64,000 nucleotides of DNA from Clostridium sp. CAG:678 (GTDB lineage Bacteria > Bacillota > Clostridia > Oscillospirales > Acutalibacteraceae). Positions 48,847 through 55,424 of this stretch are shown piece after piece. Numbering within the stretch: position 1 is the stretch's first letter; every line of letters begins with the position of its first letter. The notes beneath the pieces were generated by a model. That model did no database searches and was not told the DNA's origin. It worked only from the letters and a program-made list of their open reading frames with translations. The stretch covers positions 1 through 64,000 of the forward strand of contig HF991811.1 in NCBI GenBank assembly GCA_000431535.1, in the 5' to 3' direction. The position numbers were made by a program, and so were the translations under genes.

Positions 48847-50034
48847 TTAACAACCCATTACATTGCTGTAACTTGCTGAAAATGCCGTTTCCATTTTATC
48901 AGCAGCACCTGTTTTTAATTTCTTGGTAGCATGAACATAAGTATTCATAGTAAAACCGCAATCCGTGTGCCCAAGCATCGCAGATACCGTTTTAATATCA
49001 ACACCTTCTTCAAGTGCAATAGTAGCGCACGTGTGTCTTAAATCGTGGAACCGCACATTAGGAAGATTTGCTCTTTTCAACATTCTTTTAAGTTGCCTCA
49101 GCACAGCATTTTTATCTCTGTAAGTACCGGTTGCCGGAGACGGAAACATAAGTTTTGTCCCTCTCGCCTGCTGCTTTTTTAATTTTTCGAGAGCTTTAAC
49201 GCAACCTTTACTTATTGCTATTGTGCGAATAGATTGTCTTGTTTTCGGTGTTTCTACTTTCTGAACACCGTTTATCCGTTGAACTTGCTTATCGACTGTG
49301 ATCGTTTGATTATTTGAATCTAAATCAGTCCACTCAAGAGCCAATATCTCTCCGAGTCTCAAACCTGTTGTTAATTCAAGATAATAAAATTCAAAGCAAC
49401 CGCTGTTATACGCTTCTTCAAGCAAACGGTTGCTTTCTTCTTTTGTAAGAGTTCTCATACCCCTTTCTCTGCCCTTTGGCAGATTCAGTTTATCTGTCGG
49501 ATTTTTCACTATGATTTCTTCCTCAACCGCTTTTTGAAGAGATGCATGAAAAACGATTTTTATGGATTTAACTGTTCGTGAACTTAGCCCTTCATCCAAA
49601 TCGCTTTCCCGTTTCTTATGCACTCTGCCGTGCTCGTATACATCCATAATATACTGCTGACAAACAAGTTTTGTGAGATCCTTTAGCCTAAAATCACCGA
49701 GGAAAGGATTTATATAATTTTTAATAACATTTGCATAGCCATTCACTGTTTTTTCTTTCAAATAGCCTTTGCAATAATTGTTGATCCAAATCTCATTCCA
49801 CTCTTCAACAGTAGGATTGCTGCAATTGCCGTATCTGCACACCTTGTTTTGTTCGATTGTTTCTTTTTCTGCAATTAACTGATCTAATTTCTTTTGGCAC
49901 TCTATTTTCTTGGTGCTCATTACAGACTTGTACTTTGTTTTGCCGTTTTCGTCTTTACCTATTACGATACGGCCTTCCCATCTACCGTCTGCTCTTTTAC
50001 GAAGAGTTCCGCTTCCTTTGGCTCTTTTGGCCAT
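48847..50034 (-). CDS. Tyrosine-recombinase integrase of a mobile element
   Basis: A 395-residue Tn916/phage-type integrase: N-terminal arm-binding domain (GSGTLRKRADGRWEGRIVIG), a SAM-like core-binding domain, and the catalytic domain with Arg in LTTGLRLGEILALEW, the HxxR box in VRFHDLRHTCATIALEEG, a second His in MLGHTDCGF, and Tyr in NTYVHATKK. All catalytic residues are present, so it should be active. It ends about 140 bp from the tRNA-Arg 3' end, the probable attachment site. Confidence 0.93.
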   Translation of the reverse strand: MAKRAKGSGTLRKRADGRWEGRIVIGKDENGKTKYKSVMSTKKIECQKKLDQLIAEKETIEQNKVCRYGNCSNPTVEEWNEIWINNYCKGYLKEKTVNGYANVIKNYINPFLGDFRLKDLTKLVCQQYIMDVYEHGRVHKKRESDLDEGLSSRTVKSIKIVFHASLQKAVEEEIIVKNPTDKLNLPKGRERGMRTLTKEESNRLLEEAYNSGCFEFYYLELTTGLRLGEILALEWTDLDSNNQTITVDKQVQRINGVQKVETPKTRQSIRTIAISKGCVKALEKLKKQQARGTKLMFPSPATGTYRDKNAVLRQLKRMLKRANLPNVRFHDLRHTCATIALEEGVDIKTVSAMLGHTDCGFTMNTYVHATKKLKTGAADKMETAFSASYSNVMGC

Positions 50035-50104
50035 ATGATCATCTCCTTATCAACACGAACGATACCATACAAGTTTCTGAAAGTCCAGATAAAAATGTAA
50101 ACGG

Positions 50105-50314
50105 TTAATATCGTGAACAACCTTTGGCACTTGCCTTGATCCATGCCTGAAATTCATCACGGGGAACCACTTTTCGTCTTCCCAAAATAACAACAGGGAA
50201 ATTTTTATCCGAGTTAGCAATATCATATATTCGCGAAACGGACAAGCCTACGGTTTCCGCAACATCTCTGATGGACAGAAACATTGGCATATCTTTGTAT
50301 TCTTTATATTTCAT
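50105..50314 (-). CDS. Excisionase-like HTH protein
   Basis: A 69-residue MerR/AlpA-type winged-helix protein: MFLSIRDVAETVGLSVSRIY (HTH), then VVILGRRKVVPRDEFQAW. Short proteins of this kind upstream of an integrase act as excisionases that direct recombination towards element excision. GAGGATT precedes the start, 70 bp upstream of the integrase gene, same strand. Confidence 0.85.
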   Translation of the reverse strand: MKYKEYKDMPMFLSIRDVAETVGLSVSRIYDIANSDKNFPVVILGRRKVVPRDEFQAWIKASAKGCSRY

Positions 50315-50382
50315 ACTATTAATCCTCTTTTTTAAATTAAAGGAGATACAGATATGAATTATAATTTTGCATAATTTATATA

Positions 50383-50502
50383 TTAAATCATTATATAATC
50401 ATATCTGCATCTCAATTGGTTGTTTTGCGTGTAAGTCATATTTGCCCACGGCGCCCCTGACTGGCGGGCATACAGTAAACTAAGACCGGTTAGTCTTATC
50501 AT
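50383..50502 (-). CDS. Possible 39-residue small protein
   Basis: A short frame beginning MIRLTGLSLLYARQSGAPWA with GGTGAG 7-8 bp before the ATG. It begins 8 bp after the stop of the 34-residue frame below. I do not recognise it; it may instead be part of a structured RNA. Low confidence. Confidence 0.25.
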   Translation of the reverse strand: MIRLTGLSLLYARQSGAPWANMTYTQNNQLRCRYDYIMI

Positions 50503-50509
50503 TGGAATC

Positions 50510-50614
50510 TCACCACCCCGAGGTTCTCTCCGGGCTGCCCTCTTTGGTTGCGACGGTTTTATCACGCTCGACTTTTGACTGGACAGAAGTATCATTATCC
50601 CCGCTATCTGTCAT
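50510..50614 (-). CDS. Possible 34-residue small protein
   Basis: A very polar frame (DSGDNDTSVQSKVERDKTVA ... ending ERTSGW) in a GC-rich segment of otherwise AT-rich DNA. AGGTG lies 4 bp before the ATG, at the end of a 7-bp hairpin CTGCCGG / CCGGCAG (50622-50640) that could occlude it. I do not recognise it. Confidence 0.25.
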   Translation of the reverse strand: MTDSGDNDTSVQSKVERDKTVATKEGSPERTSGW

Positions 50615-50825
50615 CGCACACCTGCCGGAACCGCCGGCAGTTTAAAGCCAACAAACAAAGAGCCCACAAAAGCCATTGTTGTACTTAGTCTGCTTGTCCC
50701 TGTTCGTCAGAAACAATAACGGGAAAGTATTTACTGTAAGGATATTCAATTTTCAATGTTCATCGGGTCAAAAAAAATTAACCCCTTCACCTATAGCCAG
50801 AAAATCAGCAAAAAATGAGGATTTT
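50615..50825. other. Gene-free stretch left of the sigma-like gene
   Basis: Apart from the CTGCCGG / CCGGCAG hairpin at 50622-50640, I see no gene or clear regulatory site here. Confidence 0.5.
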
Positions 50826-51224
50826 TCAGAAAAGTTTTTTCAATTTTCTTTTAGCCGTTTGCAAACGATGTGAAATTGCTGACGGTTTTACTCCTTCTTT
50901 CGCCGCATATTCACTGACTGAAACGCCGTCAAAGTAGATAGCTTTTATCAATGCTTTCTGCTTGGATTTAAGCTTATTGATGGCAATATGCAAACGCTCT
51001 TCATTTGTTAGATCACTTTCACCGTTTATAATTTTTTCTATTGACGGATCTGTCACCTCCAGCCATGAACTATACGCATTATCAGCATCCAAAGAAATTT
51101 TCCGTCTAAGTTCCGAACGATCATTGCTCTGCTCGGTTTTATCAAATTCATTTAATATACCGGCCCATTTTTTATTTATTTCTATAGTGTTTTCTTCATC
51201 TGAAAACGCATATGTATATTTCAT
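50826..51224 (-). CDS. Sigma-70 region 4-like regulator
   Basis: A 132-residue protein whose C-terminal half resembles sigma-factor region 4: LHIAINKLKSKQKALIKAIY, then an HTH FDGVSVSEYAAKEGVKPSAI and SHRLQTAKRKLKKLF. The N-terminal part is not a normal region 2, so it is probably an element-borne regulator rather than a full sigma factor. The ORF runs 26 codons further upstream, but CGGAGGTC is spaced for this ATG. Confidence 0.72.
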   Translation of the reverse strand: MKYTYAFSDEENTIEINKKWAGILNEFDKTEQSNDRSELRRKISLDADNAYSSWLEVTDPSIEKIINGESDLTNEERLHIAINKLKSKQKALIKAIYFDGVSVSEYAAKEGVKPSAISHRLQTAKRKLKKLF

Positions 51225-51345
51225 ATTTTGACCTCCGATTTGGTTATTCATATTTATAATCAAATCGAAGATCAGGGATACTTGGCTATATAGCATAGCC
51301 ATATTATTTTAAAAAGCAATTTTATATTTATCTACAAAAAAAGAA

Positions 51346-51374
51346 GCCTGACTTTTCGCCAAGCTTCTTTTTTT
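51346..51374 (-). terminator. Terminator of agrD-agrB
   Basis: Stem AAAAAAAGAAGC / GCTTCTTTTTTT directly after the agrB stop; T-run in both directions. Confidence 0.8.
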
Positions 51375-51380
51375 ACAAAC

Positions 51381-51980
51381 TTATTTACTTTTCATTTTCT
51401 TAATATTTGTTATTTGTTTTATTTTGCCTGCAATGATGAGAATCGATTCGAGGATCAGACTCATACAACATGGAGCAAATAACACATTAAATCTAAAGAA
51501 ATAAGAAATAACAATGGTTCCAGTTATCACGAAAAGTATTACCCATGATATCTTGCGAAAATACTTAAATTCCTTTTCTGACAGCGGCTTTTCAGGGGTA
51601 TCCAACGGGCAAAATACTGCTATTGATATCGCTACAACGATTGCTAAACAGAGCAATACTGTATCAAAGCCATACAAATCAGACAGTCTAATAATGACTA
51701 AGCACGCAAATATAGAAAGAGTTGACATGATTTCACATCTTGCTTCCGTTTTTGCGTGATATCCGCCGGCATACCTCCTAATGAACTGGAATGCAATATA
51801 GAAAACAATGCTTTCAATAACGCAATTTAATACTAATCCAAAAACAACAGTTAATAATATAAACATTAACTGAGACAGAAGCATAAATATACCATAGATA
51901 TATAAATCTCTATCTTCTTGCTTGACAATATTAGAAGAAATTAATTTCTCCGTTATGCGCGTTGACAAATTATTTATCAT
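51381..51980 (-). CDS. agrB: AgrB-like peptide-processing membrane protease
   Basis: A 199-residue six-segment membrane protein of the AgrB family, which cuts and cyclises the AgrD precursor. Catalytic residues His75 and Cys82 lie in RRYAGGYHAKTEARCEIM, with the same 7-residue spacing as in the staphylococcal enzyme. Later hydrophobic segments follow the family pattern. Its start lies inside the end of agrD (11-bp overlap), implying translational coupling; the order is agrD then agrB. Confidence 0.9.
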   Translation of the reverse strand: MINNLSTRITEKLISSNIVKQEDRDLYIYGIFMLLSQLMFILLTVVFGLVLNCVIESIVFYIAFQFIRRYAGGYHAKTEARCEIMSTLSIFACLVIIRLSDLYGFDTVLLCLAIVVAISIAVFCPLDTPEKPLSEKEFKYFRKISWVILFVITGTIVISYFFRFNVLFAPCCMSLILESILIIAGKIKQITNIKKMKSK

Positions 51981-52119
51981 TTTCTATTTTGCTGAACTTT
52001 TTAAGTTCGGCAGGCGCTTTGGGTTGAAAAATCGAACCACAAGTTGTACTGTTTGCATTTCCTCTTAATGAAAAATGTACCATCTTTTCAAGGATAGAAA
52101 CTGCTCTTTTTTTATTCAT
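51970..52119 (-). CDS. agrD: AgrD-like autoinducer peptide precursor
   Basis: A 49-residue precursor with the AgrD plan: amphipathic N-terminal leader (ILEKMVHFSLRGNANS), central NSTTCGSIF with Cys27 for thiolactone formation, and a conserved acidic/proline tail QPKAPAELKKF matching the PKxPxEL motif of staphylococcal AgrD. The likely mature ring is Cys27-Phe31 (CGSIF), with one to four exocyclic residues. GGAG lies 8 bp upstream. Too short for many gene callers. Confidence 0.88.
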   Translation of the reverse strand: MNKKRAVSILEKMVHFSLRGNANSTTCGSIFQPKAPAELKKFSKIENDK

Positions 52120-52250
52120 AATTAATACTCCTTCACTTTATTTCTAGTGCATTTTTAAAATAGCAAATATTTTTATAAAATTCAAGTAATCTGCAAAAAC
52201 ACTTTTATACAATGAACAAAAAATGCATAATCAAACAAATTAGTTTACAC

Positions 52251-52267
52251 TATCACATTTTGTGATA
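52251..52267. promoter_or_regulatory. Palindromic operator candidate in the agr intergenic region
   Basis: TATCACATTTTGTGATA is a perfect 7-bp-arm inverted repeat. It overlaps a TTTACA-like -35 (52244-52249) and TAAATA-like -10 of the XRE gene, so it is a candidate site for that repressor. Confidence 0.6.
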
Positions 52268-52273
52268 AATATC

Positions 52274-52303
52274 TACTTATATGTTATATTATATACTTAT
52301 ATG
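52274..52303. promoter_or_regulatory. 20-bp-period direct repeats in the agr intergenic region
   Basis: TACTTATATG occurs at 52274-52283 and 52294-52303, two helical turns apart, between the agrD and XRE starts. LytTR regulators such as AgrA bind paired direct repeats with about this spacing, but the sequence does not match the staphylococcal site closely. Confidence 0.45.
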
Positions 52304-52352
52304 TGCGTTTATTTCTTAATTACCAAATGATAAAATTTTATTGGTGATAATT

Positions 52353-52673
52353 ATGGACATAAACTATAGAAATATCGGATTTAGAGTAGGTCAAAGGCGA
52401 CGAGAACTTAAATTGACACAAAAAGAAGTAGCTGAAACTATTGGTGTTACCGATAAATATGTATCTAATATAGAAACAGGCAAAAGAAAGATTAATTTAG
52501 ACTTAATTGCTGAATTTTGTGATATTTATAATGTTACTCCTGATTATTTTTTGCTTGGAAATATTCGAAAAGATATAGATTCAAATATTATTGATAATAT
52601 AAAACTATGTTCTGAAGATGATAAAAAACTTATTTATGCTATGTCTGCATTTTGTGCTCAAAGAAACAAATAA
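52353..52673 (+). CDS. XRE-family regulator of the agr locus
   Basis: A 106-residue protein: N-terminal Cro/CI HTH (RRELKLTQKEVAETIGVTDK, then VSNIETGKRKINLDLI) and a C-terminal helical part of about 40 residues that may dimerise or bind a ligand. The ATG at 52353 follows GGTGAT. It lies between agrD-agrB (divergent) and agrA-agrC, with a terminator separating it from agrA. A palindrome over its promoter suggests autoregulation. Confidence 0.85.
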   Translation: MDINYRNIGFRVGQRRRELKLTQKEVAETIGVTDKYVSNIETGKRKINLDLIAEFCDIYNVTPDYFLLGNIRKDIDSNIIDNIKLCSEDDKKLIYAMSAFCAQRNK

Positions 52674-52693
52674 TATATTTGACAAATGAAATG

Positions 52694-52734
52694 AAAATGC
52701 TGTAAACTCTATTTGAAGAGTTACAGCATTTTTT
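52694..52734 (+). terminator. Terminator between XRE gene and agrA
   Basis: AAAATGCTGTAA / TTACAGCATTTT stem (with a further ACTC / GAGT part) and TTTT, ending just before the agrA ribosome site. agrA-agrC may depend on readthrough or an internal promoter. Confidence 0.8.
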
Positions 52735-52749
52735 GTTGGAGATGATTAT

Positions 52750-53448
52750 TTGGTTATTGCAATATGTGATGATGAGCAGGAATTTATAAATGACATCAGA
52801 AAACATCTTAAACAATATTCATCAGAGCACGGATTAACATTTGAAATATATGAATTCTGTTCCGGTGCAGATATTTTATCAAGCAAAATTGTGTTCGACA
52901 TTGCATTTTTGGATATTGAAATGAAAGATATAAACGGAATTGAGGTAGGAAGAAAACTACAAAATGAGAATCCCGATTTAGTTCTGATTTATGTAACTGC
53001 GTATAATCAATATCTTGATGAAGCTCTTGACCTTGGTATTACCAGATTTTTTGATAAACCAATAGACAGTCAGCGGTTTTACGAAGGAATGGACAGAGCC
53101 GTTTCCAAAGTGGATAATACCGAAATTAAATTTTATTTAAAAGATGATAATAAAGGCGTTGTAACTGTTCGCTGCAAAGATATAATTTTTGTAGAGATCC
53201 AGGGCAGAAAAACCGAAATACATACAAAGGAGCATGATTATCTTTCAAAAGACGGAATCAAGGTTTGGAAAGCGAGATTAAATAAATCTTATTTTGAAAT
53301 TCCACATAACAGTTATATAATTAATACAAATTTCATTACTTATTTTTGCAAAGAATACGTGATTCTCGACAATAAATACACCATCCCTATTGCTTATTCC
53401 AAAAGAGCGGAATTTAAACGGAAATTCATGAAACTTATGGGTGACTGA
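52750..53448 (+). CDS. agrA: AgrA-like LytTR response regulator
   Basis: A 232-residue regulator: receiver with acidic ICDDEQ, phospho-acceptor Asp55 in AFLDIEMKDINGIEVG, and DKPIDSQRF, followed by a LytTR DNA-binding domain (FVEIQGRKTEIHTKEHDYLS, PHNSYIINTNFI). The start is TTG with GGAG 9 bp upstream. It is phosphorylated by the AgrC-like kinase encoded 2 bp downstream. The gene order agrA-agrC is the reverse of the staphylococcal order. Confidence 0.9.
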   Translation: MVIAICDDEQEFINDIRKHLKQYSSEHGLTFEIYEFCSGADILSSKIVFDIAFLDIEMKDINGIEVGRKLQNENPDLVLIYVTAYNQYLDEALDLGITRFFDKPIDSQRFYEGMDRAVSKVDNTEIKFYLKDDNKGVVTVRCKDIIFVEIQGRKTEIHTKEHDYLSKDGIKVWKARLNKSYFEIPHNSYIINTNFITYFCKEYVILDNKYTIPIAYSKRAEFKRKFMKLMGD

Positions 53449-53450
53449 CT

Positions 53451-54761
53451 ATGATATCAAATTTATTTTTCCTGTTCATATATATTGTTGAAGCGTTCAT
53501 TGCTTTTATGTATTTTTCTGATAATTATGAGAAAAAGCTTAAACCGTGGATTTCAATACTGATATGCTGTGCCTTATATTTTTTTGCTTTTATAATCAAT
53601 ATTATGGGCAGCAATAATGTTTTAATTAATTTATTCGTGTTTTTGGTTATTAATATCATTTATGCAATGTTGAGCGTGAACATTACATTTTTAAGCGCAC
53701 TTTTTCACTCTTCGATACTTCTTGCTTTAATGTTTTTAACTGAAGCAATTGTTCAGGCAATTTCCTCATTTATCCTCAATATTCCATTAGACGCTTATAG
53801 GGATAGTTTATCAGCATTGATCATAATCGGAATTATAAGCAAAGTGCTTTATCTGATGGTAAGCAAACTGATATCAATATTGTTTTCTTATAAAAATAAT
53901 AATGTTTCCAAAGAGGTTAAGAAAAATTTTGCCTTATTTTTGTATCCGATCATCATCACTGTCATGCTTGCGCTTTTTCTATATACATCAACAATTTATC
54001 AGTTTTCGGAAAAATTGCACATAATCTTTGCCGTAATAAGTATGGTTTCACTTGTATTTTGCTGTTTAATATTTATTATCAACCAAAGAATCCAAAAGCA
54101 AGAAGCAGAACTTGTTACTTTGCAGGCAGAGAACCAAAAAAATGAAATAAATAAAACCTTTTATGAATTGTTGGAAAAGAAAAATGACGACCAGCGCATA
54201 TTGGTTCACGATATCAAGCATCATTTTGCTGTGATCAATTCCATGCAGAATATTAATGATGTAAAGCAGTATCTTTCAAAGATAGAACCTGAATTTGATG
54301 AATTTAATTACATAGGCAAAAGCAAGAATAAAATGCTTGATCTTATTTTAAGTAAATATTCACATATCTGCGAAAATAATGATATAAATTTTACGGTTGA
54401 TATAAGAAGTTCAAATTTGAGTTTTATAGCGGGCAATGACTTAACCTCTATGCTTTCTAATCTACTTGATAATGCTGTTGAAGCAGCAAAAGATTCAGAT
54501 GGTGCCTTTATAAGATTTACAACAAGAAAAGAAAAAAATTTCGTTATTTTAAGTGTAGTAAATAGTACATCTGCTGCTCCTAAATCGCAGGGTGAAAAAT
54601 TGATTACCACAAAAAAAGATAAAGCAATTCACGGATACGGATTAAAAAGTATAGAAAAATCCGCTAAAAAGTACGCCGGTATCTGTGATTGGAATTATAA
54701 TGAAAGCGATAAAACTTTTCACTTTAACATCATATTTAACAACATCAACATTTCGGGTTGA
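53451..54761 (+). CDS. agrC: AgrC-like GHKL sensor kinase
   Basis: A 436-residue kinase: about six to seven hydrophobic segments in residues 1-205, a coiled-coil-like linker (QKQEAELVTLQAENQKNEIN), the phospho-acceptor His253 in LVHDIKHHFAVINSM, and a GHKL ATPase with N-box MLSNLLDNAVEAAKD and C-terminal HGYGLKSIEKSAKKYAG. This is the AgrC plan for sensing a cyclic peptide. It closes the sensing half of the locus and ends at a terminator. Confidence 0.9.
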   Translation: MISNLFFLFIYIVEAFIAFMYFSDNYEKKLKPWISILICCALYFFAFIINIMGSNNVLINLFVFLVINIIYAMLSVNITFLSALFHSSILLALMFLTEAIVQAISSFILNIPLDAYRDSLSALIIIGIISKVLYLMVSKLISILFSYKNNNVSKEVKKNFALFLYPIIITVMLALFLYTSTIYQFSEKLHIIFAVISMVSLVFCCLIFIINQRIQKQEAELVTLQAENQKNEINKTFYELLEKKNDDQRILVHDIKHHFAVINSMQNINDVKQYLSKIEPEFDEFNYIGKSKNKMLDLILSKYSHICENNDINFTVDIRSSNLSFIAGNDLTSMLSNLLDNAVEAAKDSDGAFIRFTTRKEKNFVILSVVNSTSAAPKSQGEKLITTKKDKAIHGYGLKSIEKSAKKYAGICDWNYNESDKTFHFNIIFNNINISG

Positions 54762-54783
54762 TTTCAATCAAATATAGTTTATG

Positions 54784-54818
54784 ACATCACTTCTTTTCAT
54801 GGAAGTGATGTTTTTTTG
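54784..54818 (+). terminator. Terminator of agrA-agrC
   Basis: A perfect 10-bp stem ACATCACTTC / GAAGTGATGT followed by TTTTTTT. Confidence 0.85.
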
Positions 54819-54846
54819 TATCAAAATGATAGTATTTTTGCATTTT

Positions 54847-54875
54847 TTAACAATTTCCGTTTTCCATATGATAAT
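54847..54875 (+). promoter_or_regulatory. Promoter of the small lipoprotein gene
   Basis: TTAACA (54847-54852), 17 bp, GATAAT (54870-54875), just after the agrC terminator. It starts the cargo region. Confidence 0.6.
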
Positions 54876-54917
54876 TTATAAATATCTAGTGCAAAAAAGA
54901 TTTAAGAAAGGATGATT

Positions 54918-55406
54918 ATGAAAAAGGCTACAATTTTGTTTTTATGTATTTTGTTATTAGTGTGTAGCGCATGCTCTAAAACGAACACTGATATCGAAAA
55001 TACAACGGATGTCGATACAGATTCGACATCTGCAGCAGTTGATACTTCGGAAAGCAAAACACCGGATACCGATATATCCGGAATATATTTCAACATCTTC
55101 GGAAGCGAATATGAAGTTTCTGTTGATAATGAAACGCTTGAAATACTGAAATCTGCTGAAACGGCTACCGAACCGCTTGCAACATCTTTGTCTTTAGATG
55201 AAATAGGCACTGTTTCAATTACATATAAAGATGAGGACGCCAAGCAGGAATTCGGAAAAGTATTTTTAAACGGTTCCGATATATATATTCAAAGTAATGA
55301 AAATGAATATGGAGCCGTTGTAAAATTTTACTCTTTTAATCAAGGATTTGATTCGGATAAAGGACCTCAAAGTGTATTCGAATCAATATATGGAAATATT
55401 AATTAA
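54918..55406 (+). CDS. Small lipoprotein, unknown
   Basis: A 162-residue lipoprotein: signal peptide KATILFLCILLLVCSAC with lipobox VCSAC, a Thr/Asp/Ser-rich linker (TTDVDTDSTSAAVDTSESKT), then a compact domain of about 105 residues (IYFNIFGSEYEVSVDNETLE ... FYSFNQGFDSDKG). The second ATG of an ATGATTATG start is chosen for spacing to AAAGG. The next gene begins 18 bp after the stop, suggesting co-transcription. No family recognised. Confidence 0.75.
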   Translation: MKKATILFLCILLLVCSACSKTNTDIENTTDVDTDSTSAAVDTSESKTPDTDISGIYFNIFGSEYEVSVDNETLEILKSAETATEPLATSLSLDEIGTVSITYKDEDAKQEFGKVFLNGSDIYIQSNENEYGAVVKFYSFNQGFDSDKGPQSVFESIYGNIN

Positions 55407-55424
55407 AATTGAGGAGATGTGTAT

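Noticed and set aside
52143-54893. Shared 9-mer TCTAGTGCA near the agrD and lipoprotein promoters (52143-52151, 54885-54893)
   Set aside because: A given 9-mer is expected to recur by chance in a window of this size on both strands, and the two copies have opposite orientation relative to their genes.
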